Assembly (NCBI RefSeq): GCF_045223415.1
Contig: NZ_JBEQZJ010000017.1
Location: 13,205-77,204, forward strand
Origin: Hoskinsella mucinilytica
GTDB lineage: Bacteria; Bacillota_I; Bacilli_A; Erysipelotrichales; Erysipelotrichaceae
DNA length: 64,000 nucleotides
Reading direction: 5' to 3'
The position numbers and the translations under genes were made by a program. Every line of letters starts with the position of its first letter. The stretch's first letter is position 1. The notes below the pieces were generated by a model. That model searched no databases, had not been told where the DNA came from, and worked only from the letters and a program-made list of their open reading frames with translations. Shown piece by piece: positions 1 to 6,607 of this stretch.

Positions 1-69
1 AATATCTAAAATCTTCATAATCTCTTGAACGGTATAAGTTCTTTTCTCGCAAATAATTGGTTTCTTCAT
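1..69 (-). CDS. Excisionase-like HTH protein (partial, C-terminus outside window)
   Basis: The first 23 codons of a gene that continues beyond base 1. The visible residues include KRTYTVQEIMKILDI, the start of a MerR/excisionase-type helix-turn-helix (HTH_17) of the kind found in ICE Xis proteins that help the integrase excise the element. A strong Shine-Dalgarno sequence (GGAGGGCGG) precedes two overlapping ATGs; the one at 69 gives the excisionase-like frame, the one at 73 does not. It follows the mazF-like gene on the same strand. An integrase would be expected next, to the left. The family call rests on a short stretch. Confidence 0.7.
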   Translation of the reverse strand, partial: MKKPIICEKRTYTVQEIMKILDI

Positions 70-163
70 TCATTTCCGCCCTCCTTTCACTAAATCTTAA
101 TGGTTATGAATAATATACACAAATGTGCGATTCCATCAAAATGACAGTAATAATGTAGCATTG

Positions 164-526
164 TTAAACATTGTACATATTGATACCAAGACTGATTACA
201 AGTTTACTTTCAATTTGTTTCATATCTAATCGATCAACTATACCAACATATCCTCTTAATCGAGCCTTATCAATAGTCCTTATTTGCTCTAATAAAACTA
301 TAGAATCTGTTTTTAAGCCAATAGCTGAAGAAATCATATGGTGTGTAGGTATATTATGCTTAGTGTAAATTTTTGCGGTGATAGCGGCAATAATTGTTGT
401 AGGACTATACTTATTGCCCATATCATTCTGAATAATAAGCACAGGACGAATACCACCTTGCTCTGATCCAAAACTTGGTTCTAAATCAGCATAGTATATT
501 TGTCCTCTATAAACCTGATTAAACAC
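164..526 (-). CDS. MazF/PemK-family endoribonuclease toxin
   Basis: A 120-residue protein matching the MazF/PemK family: N-terminal VYRGQIYYADLEPSFGSEQG, the RPVLIIQND strand, the TTIIAAITAK strand and a C-terminal region with VLLEQIRTIDKARL. These proteins are sequence-specific mRNA interferases, normally held by a co-encoded antitoxin. I chose a GTG start at 526 because GGAGG lies 7 bases upstream; an ATG at 547 would put the ribosome site inside the gene. No antitoxin-like gene is visible directly upstream, where only a small basic ORF and non-coding sequence occur. It may be a solitary toxin, or the antitoxin may be elsewhere. Confidence 0.85.
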   Translation of the reverse strand: MFNQVYRGQIYYADLEPSFGSEQGGIRPVLIIQNDMGNKYSPTTIIAAITAKIYTKHNIPTHHMISSAIGLKTDSIVLLEQIRTIDKARLRGYVGIVDRLDMKQIESKLVISLGINMYNV

Positions 527-564
527 ATAGCTACCTCCTCTCCACATCCTAAATAGGTATGTAA

Positions 565-623
565 AACCGTATTCAATTGACTTTTTGAAAAATATAAAAT
601 TTTCATCATAATTGAATACGGTT
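565..623 (-). terminator. Inverted repeat with 14-bp perfect arms, probable terminator
   Basis: Arms AACCGTATTCAATT (565-578) and AATTGAATACGGTT (610-623) are perfect complements around a 31-base AT-rich spacer. Read on the minus strand the second arm runs into TTTTAC. It lies between the small ORF at 629-742 and mazF, so it could end transcripts coming from the right or act as a leader upstream of mazF. Confidence 0.5.
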
Positions 624-628
624 ATTGG

Positions 629-742
629 TTATTTATATTTCTTGTTTCTATTCGTCCCTGACCGCCGAAACTGCAATCGTTGATAGGCTGTTTTTGCATA
701 ACAGCTCCATGAGATGGTGATGTTCTTTAAAATGGCGTCCAT
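629..742 (-). CDS. Small basic protein, 37 aa, unknown function
   Basis: An ATG at 742 is preceded by CAGGAGATAGA, a good ribosome site, and opens a 37-codon frame rich in Arg and Lys near its end (RRSGTNRNKKYK). The same frame stays open upstream for about 20 more codons, up to a TAG near 810-812, and those codons also look coding (for example LERFYSVASNDRQLGENH). So this could be a real small gene or the surviving 3' part of a longer gene broken by a stop. The segment is visibly richer in G and C than its surroundings. I do not recognise the family. Confidence 0.4.
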   Translation of the reverse strand: MDAILKNITISWSCYAKTAYQRLQFRRSGTNRNKKYK

Positions 743-1061
743 TCTATCTCCTGCGTGGTTCTCACCCAGCTGCCTGTCATTGCTTGCGACGGAATAAAAC
801 CGCTCTAGCGCCGACTACAGAAGTAGCATTATCCCAGCATTTATCATCGCCTATAGTTGCAAACTATTTTTCAGACAGATAGGTTATTCGCTCACATGTT
901 CACATTTTCTGTTCTGCATGGTCATGGCGTATCATCTGATGGGCTTAAAACACTGTTAATGTTATCAAACGATTAGTATTCAGTTATCAAAGAGCTATTA
1001 GGGATTGTCTTATTTAACCCCTTCACTATATAGCCCAGGAAAACACCTATTTTCTTACACC
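743..1061. other. Intergenic region, GC-richer, possible decayed coding sequence
   Basis: No intact gene. On the minus strand, short peptide-like stretches appear in two frames separated by stops (for example GDDKCWDNATSVVGARAVLF and MINAGIMLLL). This is what a pseudogene or an overlapping small-ORF region could leave behind. Base composition differs from the AT-rich genes on either side, which suggests a separate origin. A structured RNA cannot be excluded by eye. Confidence 0.35.
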
Positions 1062-1487
1062 TTATTGAAAATTCTTTAATTTTTTCTTTAAACGATGAAT
1101 TCTAACATAAATCGTTCCTTCACTTTTGCCAATAATCTGTGAAATTTCTAATACAGAATAGCCCATTACCCTTAATAACAAAATAGATAAGGTTTCAGGA
1201 TCTGTTTTTGATAAATAAGCAAATAAAGACTCATTTTCGATATTATTTAATAAATCTTCAACAGATCTAATTTCCTTTTTATCTTGATAAGGCAAATTCA
1301 AGAAAAATGTGTCTAGAGTTGCAGTTTGTCTGCTTCTGATCCTTCTGTCAGATAAAAACTGTTTATAATCATAATCTCGTAACTGATATATGATATTTTC
1401 TTCTACTCCTAATTCTCTTAAGAGTTGTTCTTCTCGTTGTTTCCATTCTTTCCATTTTTTTAATTCTAACGATTTATTATAACTCAT
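1062..1487 (-). CDS. Sigma-70 region 4-like DNA-binding protein
   Basis: A 141-residue protein whose C-terminus reads as a sigma-70 region 4 helix-turn-helix: LSILLLRVMGYSVLEISQII followed by GKSEGTIYVRIHRLKKKLK. Such small ECF-like proteins sit beside xis/int in many Tn916- and Tn1549-like elements and are thought to control excision and transfer genes. The start at 1487 follows AAGGAGGATATATC; an upstream in-frame ATG at 1583 lacks such a site and would overlap the neighbouring gene. It lies just downstream of the serine-recombinase-like gene, so the two are probably co-transcribed. Which promoters it acts on is unknown. Confidence 0.7.
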   Translation of the reverse strand: MSYNKSLELKKWKEWKQREEQLLRELGVEENIIYQLRDYDYKQFLSDRRIRSRQTATLDTFFLNLPYQDKKEIRSVEDLLNNIENESLFAYLSKTDPETLSILLLRVMGYSVLEISQIIGKSEGTIYVRIHRLKKKLKNFQ

Positions 1488-1572
1488 GATATATCCTCCT
1501 TCATTTCGTTTTTCAACTAATGAAGAAGGTGGCGGTGCACGTATTTGATAATAACAGTGTCGAGGATCTAAA

Positions 1573-1923
1573 CTACCGATCAATATAAAATAGACCGTCT
1601 ATCTCGTGAAGTTCAACAACTTTTACATCCAGCATTTCGCAGAATAGTTTTAACTCTTGATATTGACTATCATCAACAAGTAATCTAGTTTTATCTGCTA
1701 CGATAACAACACCAATATCTCCTCGGTTAACATGAGTTCTAATTGAATTTACAGCGCTTGAATGTGGATCTTCCCCAGTACTAACTTCCTTTCTTCTCCC
1801 AAATACTGAGTAATACATCCCTTCAAGATGATTCAGAATCTTGTCTTTTTGATACTCTAGCAAGATTCTTTCTGATTCATTAGAAACTTTACTATGAATC
1901 CAAATACATAAATAACGTTCCAT
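1573..1923 (-). CDS. Serine-recombinase N-terminal-like protein, 116 aa
   Basis: The region GDIGVVIVADKTRLLVDDSQ and the following ELKLFCEMLDVKVVEL resemble the resolvase fold, where the N-terminal catalytic domain has an I-V-x-x-x-x-R-L strand and later a hydrophobic strand. There is no room for a DNA-binding C-terminal domain, and the catalytic serine near the N-terminus is not obvious (a candidate is Ser12 or Ser15 in WIHSKVSNES). It therefore more likely plays a regulatory than a recombination role. AAGGAGG precedes the ATG at a good distance. The next gene downstream is the sigma-like gene at 1062-1487. Confidence 0.55.
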   Translation of the reverse strand: MERYLCIWIHSKVSNESERILLEYQKDKILNHLEGMYYSVFGRRKEVSTGEDPHSSAVNSIRTHVNRGDIGVVIVADKTRLLVDDSQYQELKLFCEMLDVKVVELHEIDGLFYIDR

Positions 1924-1971
1924 AAGACGTTCCTCCTTGTGAAGATTTCCTCTTCAAACAAGTAAGGACAA

Positions 1972-2424
1972 TCAAAGTTCTTCCTGCTCAAAAAAAACAC
2001 GCAGTTTTTTTAAAATTTTCATTTTCCGATAATGTAATGTAGAAAAAGGAATATGTAAAAGGTTTGCTAGTTCTCTCTCTGTTTTCTCATAAAAATAAAT
2101 TTCAATCACAATCATCCTATCTTCAAATGATAACTGATTTAATGCATAATATAATTTATGTTTTAAAAACTTTTTATGTATTTGTAATACTATATCGTTA
2201 TTAAATTTATTATTTAAACATGAAAAGGAAATATCCATATTCCCACAAAAATAAATATGCTTATCTCTTTTCATATCTCTAAGTTTTTTTCTATAACTAT
2301 TTCTACAAACTGCATAAATTTCTCTACTTACTTTGATCTTTATTTTATGTATACAGATGTAATAAGAAATTTTATCATTATTTCTTTGAATCCAAAAATC
2401 GTATCTATTATAATCATTTTTCAT
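1972..2424 (-). CDS. Sigma-70 region 4-like regulator, 150 aa
   Basis: The C-terminal half carries LSFEDRMIVIEIYFYEKTER and ELANLLHIPFSTLHYRKMKI, the pattern of sigma region 4 (a helix, then an HTH whose recognition helix begins at PFSTLHYRK). The N-terminal half is basic and rich in Tyr and Asn, without a recognisable region 2. AAGGAGAAATAC precedes the chosen ATG at 2424; the frame is open further upstream but lacks a ribosome site there. Together with the protein at 1062-1487 this gives two sigma-like regulators in a 1.4-kb block between the excisionase end and the agr locus. Confidence 0.6.
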   Translation of the reverse strand: MKNDYNRYDFWIQRNNDKISYYICIHKIKIKVSREIYAVCRNSYRKKLRDMKRDKHIYFCGNMDISFSCLNNKFNNDIVLQIHKKFLKHKLYYALNQLSFEDRMIVIEIYFYEKTERELANLLHIPFSTLHYRKMKILKKLRVFFEQEEL

Positions 2425-2492
2425 GTATTTCTCCTTTCTTCTTCCGATAAATCCTGAAGAAGAATGGAGGTGATCTTGGTAAAGTTTTAAGA

Positions 2493-2539
2493 CAAAAAAA
2501 AACAAGCAGATATGAATATTTAATGTGGCTCTGCTTGTT
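2493..2539 (-). terminator. Rho-independent terminator after the agr locus
   Basis: Perfect 10-bp arms AACAAGCAGA (2501-2510) and TCTGCTTGTT (2530-2539) form a hairpin followed on the minus strand by an uninterrupted run of eight T (2493-2500). It lies 185 bases beyond the agrB stop codon and is the likely end of the agrD-agrB transcript. Confidence 0.85.
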
Positions 2540-2723
2540 CAAAGTATAAAAAAATGCTAATATACCATTGTTTATATTAATTCCAACTATCTTTTTTAAT
2601 ATTATCTTTCTAATCGATATATCCTCGTTTTGTCGTTTATATAATAAAAAATCCATTGGCATAAACTTCTCAATATAAGGAAGAATTTGCTAATGGAATA
2701 TACCTAAAATCATATATATCATT

Positions 2724-3290
2724 TTAATTTATATAATAACCAAACAAAATGTTTATAGAGTTCAAAAGTAAACTCCCTAAAACAATATTGTTATAAGTAT
2801 ACTGCTTTAGATAAGCGAATATAATTAATTCAATAGCTATAATAAATAACGCTTTATAATTCATTTTCTTAAAAAATATATATTGATCATTATTTATTGA
2901 TTTGTTTTGGGACTGAATAGGACAGTATCGAGCAATTATGATGCATAAAAGCAAGATACTTGGCAAAATAAGGATTGGATTAAGAATATAGGCTTTAAAA
3001 ACTAAAGGAAAAGCCACAAAAACAATAATGCTAACTGTTAAACATAGATATTTATTATTTAAATGTAATCCTCCTGAATAAATACGAATAATCAAAAAGT
3101 TTAAAAAAAATAAAATTGCTTCTATAAAAGAATCTGTAAAATAGCTAATCACAAATATTATAATGAAAGTACAAGTATATAACTTTAAAATTTCAAGACC
3201 ATACTCATAAATATCTAATTCATCATTACTGATAACATTTGATTCTATTAAACTATTTAAGATGAATGATTTTACTTTTCTTTCTTGCAT
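2724..3290 (-). CDS. agrB: AgrB-like membrane endopeptidase (processes AgrD)
   Basis: A 188-residue membrane protein of the AgrB family, the cysteine endopeptidase that trims the C-terminal tail of AgrD and helps form the thiolactone ring. The catalytic pair is visible: His76 and Cys83 in RIYSGGLHLNNKYLC, the same spacing as His77/Cys84 of the Staphylococcus aureus enzyme. Several hydrophobic segments follow (roughly 40-60, 85-125, 145-165 and 170-185). Length is typical. Its ATG at 3290 lies inside the end of agrD, with a 19-base overlap, which suggests translational coupling. The order here is A-C-D-B, not the staphylococcal B-D-C-A. Confidence 0.93.
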   Translation of the reverse strand: MQERKVKSFILNSLIESNVISNDELDIYEYGLEILKLYTCTFIIIFVISYFTDSFIEAILFFLNFLIIRIYSGGLHLNNKYLCLTVSIIVFVAFPLVFKAYILNPILILPSILLLCIIIARYCPIQSQNKSINNDQYIFFKKMNYKALFIIAIELIIFAYLKQYTYNNIVLGSLLLNSINILFGYYIN

Positions 3291-3418
3291 TTATATTTCT
3301 CTAAAATTTTTGGTTCCACAGGTTGATACCACACACAACATCCTGAACTATTAACAGTTTTTTTTGCTACAGTTACTAATGATAAAGCTGTTAATTTTTT
3401 TATCATATTTTTTTTCAT
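3272..3418 (-). CDS. agrD: AgrD-like autoinducing peptide precursor, 48 aa
   Basis: A small frame that automated gene calling could miss. GAGGAGGGTGTATT sits directly before the ATG. The product has the three parts of an AgrD: a basic, amphipathic leader (MKKNMIKKLTALSLVTVAKK), a short cysteine-bearing core (Gly26-Cys27-Cys28-Val-Trp-Tyr31) and a charged tail starting QPVEPKILEK, close to the EVEVPKEL/QPEEPKEL tails recognised by AgrB. The likely ring is CCVWY (five residues, Cys27 thiolester to Tyr31), as all known agr rings have five members. Two adjacent cysteines are unusual. It overlaps agrB and has its own promoter with LytTR-type repeats. Confidence 0.9.
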   Translation of the reverse strand: MKKNMIKKLTALSLVTVAKKTVNSSGCCVWYQPVEPKILEKYKCKKEK

Positions 3419-3439
3419 AATACACCCTCCTCATATAAA

Positions 3440-3509
3440 AGTATATCTTAAATTTTACTTAATCGATACATATAAAGCATAACTAACTTGATTTTGACAT
3501 AAGTTGCAA
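3440..3509 (-). promoter_or_regulatory. agrD promoter with two LytTR-type direct repeats
   Basis: Upstream of agrD two direct repeats start exactly 20 bp apart: CATAACTAACTT (3478-3489) and CATAAGTTGCAA (3498-3509), written on the plus strand. On the transcribed strand they read AAGTTAGTTATG. A -10 box TATACT (3445-3440) starts 33 bases further on, preceded by TTTAAGATA, a string shared with the agrA-side promoter. AgrA-type LytTR regulators bind 9-10-bp direct repeats about 20-21 bp apart next to a weak -35 box, which fits this layout. Confidence 0.7.
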
Positions 3510-3511
3510 CT

Positions 3512-4798
3512 CTACATACTGTTATTTCCTAATTCGTGATAAGGAAGAATAACAGTCGTCACAAATTTCTTTTCAGAATCTAAATATTGAAACTTGACTT
3601 GACCATGTAATAAATGAACTGCTTGCTTTATATTTTTGATTCCTATTCCATGAATTTCTTTATCTCGTTTATTAGATTCAAGAAAATCTTGTCTATTTAT
3701 ATTTGCCGTGTTTACTATTCTTATAATGATATAATTTGTTTCATTCTGTTTAAAAGTGATATAAATTGATCCACCACCTATACAACAGCTTTCAACAGCA
3801 TTTTCCAATATATTGTATAGAATAGTTATTAAATCATATAAATGTATGTAACATAAATCTAAATCCTGTATTTCATCATAAATAAATTTAATTTTACTTG
3901 TATCAAGCTTCTCATTTATATTACAAAGAACCAAATCTAAAATTTTATTACCACTACAGTTTTGGTTAGATAATTTGATTGATGCCTCAAACATACTTTG
4001 CAGATATTGCTTCATTTGCTCATAATCATTATTTAATAATAAAGTATTCAATATATTAATGTGTTTATTGAAATCATGAATGTATCTCTTATTATCACTA
4101 TACCTTTGATCAATTAATTTATAATATAATTCATTTAATTTGTCTTTTGTTTTAGTTTCATTTAATTCAATATTTAATCTTTCTGATTCATTTACTTTAT
4201 ACATTATATATAAAACAATAAAATTTGAGAAAAATAACATAATTATGCTTATTCTAACATAAATATTTATTGGATTAAAATCTTCTATAATACCATAAAT
4301 TAGTATAATATAAGATATTGGCATTATCATGACAGGAATTAACGATTTGAAATAAATTGTATTTGATAATAAGCTCTTCAATGGGAAATAGGTAAAAACC
4401 AGCAACATTTTTAAAACACTATTAAATATAATAAATAAAAAAGTCCCTATAATCGTATTTAATAATTCATAATAAAAATTATTTAAAAAGAAGAAAGACA
4501 TAATTTCAGATATTGATGCTATTACATTATAAAGAACTGAAAAAACAATTGATGTTTTTATATTTATCCCAAAAATAAAATTAGATATTAACATAATCAT
4601 AAAGAAAAATACTACAAAATTTAATGTTTTGATTTCTAGCATGTTTATCATCGTCATAATTAAAATGATTGGTAATATAATCAAGTTTTTTAATTTAACT
4701 GTATTTGTATTGCTACTATCCTTATTCTCTAAGAATTTAAATACAATAGAAACATCAATAATATTTGATAAAATCAAAAGTAGTGAATTCATATTCAT
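3512..4798 (-). CDS. agrC: AgrC-like receptor histidine kinase (GHKL type)
   Basis: A 428-residue sensor kinase. The N-terminal half (about 1-205) is made of six or seven hydrophobic segments, the peptide-sensing domain of AgrC/ComD-type HPK10 kinases. The phospho-acceptor is His241 in RYIHDFNKHI, the N-box is ILYNILENAVESC (Asn333) and the G-box is HGIGIKNIKQAV (from about 383). The ATP-binding domain is the reduced HATPase_c_5 (GHKL) form. The start overlaps the agrA stop codon by four bases (ATGA), so kinase and regulator are translationally coupled. It would bind the cyclic peptide made from the adjacent agrD and phosphorylate AgrA. Confidence 0.93.
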   Translation of the reverse strand: MNMNSLLLILSNIIDVSIVFKFLENKDSSNTNTVKLKNLIILPIILIMTMINMLEIKTLNFVVFFFMIMLISNFIFGINIKTSIVFSVLYNVIASISEIMSFFFLNNFYYELLNTIIGTFLFIIFNSVLKMLLVFTYFPLKSLLSNTIYFKSLIPVMIMPISYIILIYGIIEDFNPINIYVRISIIMLFFSNFIVLYIMYKVNESERLNIELNETKTKDKLNELYYKLIDQRYSDNKRYIHDFNKHINILNTLLLNNDYEQMKQYLQSMFEASIKLSNQNCSGNKILDLVLCNINEKLDTSKIKFIYDEIQDLDLCYIHLYDLITILYNILENAVESCCIGGGSIYITFKQNETNYIIIRIVNTANINRQDFLESNKRDKEIHGIGIKNIKQAVHLLHGQVKFQYLDSEKKFVTTVILPYHELGNNSM

Positions 4799-5499
4799 TC
4801 AATATCTCCCAAATAGTCAAATAATAAACTCTTAAATTTATCTTTATAAGTTCGAGATAGAGGTATTGTACCACCACTTTTTAATATGACTTGATTATTT
4901 TTTATATAATAAACATGCTTTAAATTTACTAAAAATGAATTATGAGAACGCACAAAATGATTTTGACTTAATAATTCCTCCCATTTTTTCAATTGTTTCT
5001 TAGAACTTCTTTTGCTACCTTTATAATATATATATGTACTTCTTCCAACAACTTCTATGTATTCTATATTTCTATAATATAGTTTTAATCCCGTTTGTAA
5101 TTCATCAAAAACAAACAAATCATCTTCTATTATTTTTTTTAAAACATTCTTTAAATCATAAAACAATTCTTCTTTATCAATTGGTTTAGTTATATATCGT
5201 AGTGCTCTTACTCTATATCCCTCTTTAAGGTATGCATTTGAGCTAGATATAAAAATAATATTTTGCTCTTCATTATTATCAATAAATTTTCTAGCTATTG
5301 ATATTCCATCAATATCAACTAATTGAATATCTAACAATATTAAGTCATATTTAGAAACACTTTCTAATAACTTATAACCAGATTTATAAACATCAATTAC
5401 ATAGTCATATATCTTAAAATCATGAAGAAATTCCTTAAATAAAGTATATATAATTTTTAGATCTTCAATATCATCATCACATATAGCAAATTTATACAT
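4795..5499 (-). CDS. agrA: AgrA-like LytTR response regulator
   Basis: A 234-residue regulator. The receiver domain begins YKFAICDDD (acidic pocket at residues 8-10) and has the phospho-acceptor Asp57 in LILLDIQL; Lys in ITKPID completes the site. The C-terminal half (about 135-234) is a LytTR DNA-binding domain, with YIEVVGRSTYIYYKG and FVRSHNSFLVNLKHVYYI. The start at 5499 follows GGGGTGAGAAT, which overlaps the end of the upstream 66-codon gene; the in-frame codon at 5526 has no such site. LytTR regulators of this kind activate the agr promoters and target genes through direct repeats like those seen at 3478, 5777 and 14465. Confidence 0.93.
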   Translation of the reverse strand: MYKFAICDDDIEDLKIIYTLFKEFLHDFKIYDYVIDVYKSGYKLLESVSKYDLILLDIQLVDIDGISIARKFIDNNEEQNIIFISSSNAYLKEGYRVRALRYITKPIDKEELFYDLKNVLKKIIEDDLFVFDELQTGLKLYYRNIEYIEVVGRSTYIYYKGSKRSSKKQLKKWEELLSQNHFVRSHNSFLVNLKHVYYIKNNQVILKSGGTIPLSRTYKDKFKSLLFDYLGDIE

Positions 5500-5503
5500 A
5501 TTC

Positions 5504-5704
5504 TCACCCCAATATTTTCTTATCATATTTATCTATGATTGCTTCTATGTCTAAAATATTTTGTTCATATAGACAATTATCAGGATATTTATTGTTTACT
5601 TTGTTATATACGCTATCTATACCATTTATCTCTAATAATCTATTTATGATACTACCATAATATTCATTTCCAAGCATTTTTATGATTTCTTTAAATTTAG
5701 ACAT
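5504..5704 (-). CDS. Small protein upstream of agrA, 66 aa, unknown function
   Basis: An acidic, Asn- and Ile-rich 66-residue protein with no hydrophobic segment long enough to span a membrane and no recognised family. The ATG at 5704 is preceded by GAGGTG at nine bases; a GTG at 5716 lies inside that site and is rejected. It is the first gene of the minus-strand operon with agrA and agrC, and its stop codon is embedded in the agrA ribosome site, so its translation probably feeds into agrA. It could be an accessory regulator of the circuit. Confidence 0.65.
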   Translation of the reverse strand: MSKFKEIIKMLGNEYYGSIINRLLEINGIDSVYNKVNNKYPDNCLYEQNILDIEAIIDKYDKKILG

Positions 5705-5739
5705 TGAATAAAACACCTCACATAAATATATCCAGACTT

Positions 5740-5836
5740 ATCTTAAATCCTTATATTTAATAAATCAAGAGAAAATCATAACTGACTTAAATATTACATA
5801 ACTTACATTTAAATAATCATACTTACATGTTATACT
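5740..5836. promoter_or_regulatory. Divergent promoter region with three LytTR-type direct repeats
   Basis: Three direct repeats lie between the divergent genes at 5704 (minus) and 5877 (plus): CATAACTGACTT (5777-5788), CATAACTTACAT (5797-5808) and CATACTTACATG (5818-5829), with starts 20 and 21 bp apart. On the plus strand a -10 box TATACT (5831-5836) follows at once, so the third repeat lies over the -35 position of the gene at 5877. On the minus strand TAAGAT (5745-5740) sits 32 bases from the first repeat, within the string TTTAAGATA shared with the agrD promoter. The arrangement resembles the staphylococcal P2-P3 region, where AgrA sites serve two divergent promoters. Confidence 0.7.
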
Positions 5837-5876
5837 GAAATCATCTTTTTTCAAATTTATGAAAGGACACTTTAGC

Positions 5877-6326
5877 ATGAGAAAAACACTTTATTCTTTT
5901 ATTACTGTAACGTCATACATCTTAACTAATATATGCTATTATTTTTTTAGTTATTGTTATCAATTACACACATATAAAGGAGAAGGTTATGCTAATATCA
6001 AAAATCTTAATTCAAATAACTATATTCCCAATTTGATTTTTTTTATCCTATTTTCACTAGTTACGACAATTTTTTTATATCTAATTTTCAGGAATTCCAG
6101 GAAAAATATATTAAACTTAATACTTCATTTGGGAATCGTTTTTATATTGAATTATTCTATATGTATAATTATCCCTATATATTCTTTCTTTTATGATGAT
6201 TGGACTCAACTAGTCTTCTCTATATGGAATAAATCTTTGTTTATTTTCAATATTCTTTTTACTATTTCCATAACACTTATTCTATATTTGATTGATATAA
6301 CAAATAAAAAGTTTCCTAGAAAATGA
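5877..6326 (+). CDS. Four-helix membrane protein, divergent from agrA
   Basis: A 149-residue hydrophobic protein with four apparent membrane segments (about 5-28, 50-72, 80-105 and 118-140) and few charged loops. The start at 5877 follows GAAAGGACACTTTAGC; an in-frame ATG at 5859 lies within that site. It is the only plus-strand gene of the cargo island and its promoter carries the LytTR-type repeats, so it is probably part of the agr response. I do not recognise the family. Roles such as immunity or export helper for the effector proteins are possible but nothing in the sequence proves them. Confidence 0.75.
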   Translation: MRKTLYSFITVTSYILTNICYYFFSYCYQLHTYKGEGYANIKNLNSNNYIPNLIFFILFSLVTTIFLYLIFRNSRKNILNLILHLGIVFILNYSICIIIPIYSFFYDDWTQLVFSIWNKSLFIFNILFTISITLILYLIDITNKKFPRK

Positions 6327-6484
6327 ATTAAGAAAATCCTTAAAAATCAGTTAGAGGATTCAATAGTAACCAATTACATAATTCAAATTCAATTATAATA
6401 AGTTTAGTCATAATATGAATTAATGCTTGGAGTTTTTTAGACACCTAAGAATAGAGACTTTATCGCTATTTTAAATATAAAAAT

Positions 6485-6536
6485 ATCGAGCCAAATTGTC
6501 TTGAGTAATAGACTCTCGAAAACTATTTGGCTCGAT
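6485..6536. terminator. Nested inverted repeat between convergent genes, probable terminator
   Basis: Perfect 12-bp arms ATCGAGCCAAAT (6485-6496) and ATTTGGCTCGAT (6525-6536) enclose a 28-base loop with its own small GAGT/ACTC hairpin. Read on the minus strand the hairpin is followed by ATTTTTATATTT. It lies between the plus-strand gene ending at 6326 and the minus-strand gene ending at 6608, and so probably ends transcripts from the latter. Confidence 0.65.
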
Positions 6537-6607
6537 CAAATCAGATTTATAACTAAATTAAGCACCATTCTTAGCGATTTTAAATTTTTTCTTATTCAAA
6601 TAAATTT

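Noticed and set aside
980..1000. A shared string TAGCTCTTTGATAA between the left region (about 982-995, minus strand) and the right end (about 53683-53696)
   Set aside because: It could be part of matching ICE ends, but the match is short, AT-rich and in opposite orientation, so chance cannot be excluded.
2414..2662. An 82-codon frame on the minus strand between agrB and the sigma-like gene
   Set aside because: It runs through the agr terminator hairpin and its T-run, has no ribosome site and its composition (FFCLKTLPRSPPFFF) is that of AT-rich non-coding sequence.
3272..3418. A four-residue CVWY ring using the second cysteine of AgrD
   Set aside because: All known agr rings have five members; the first cysteine gives a five-residue ring ending directly before the QPVEP tail. 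It is kept only as an alternative.
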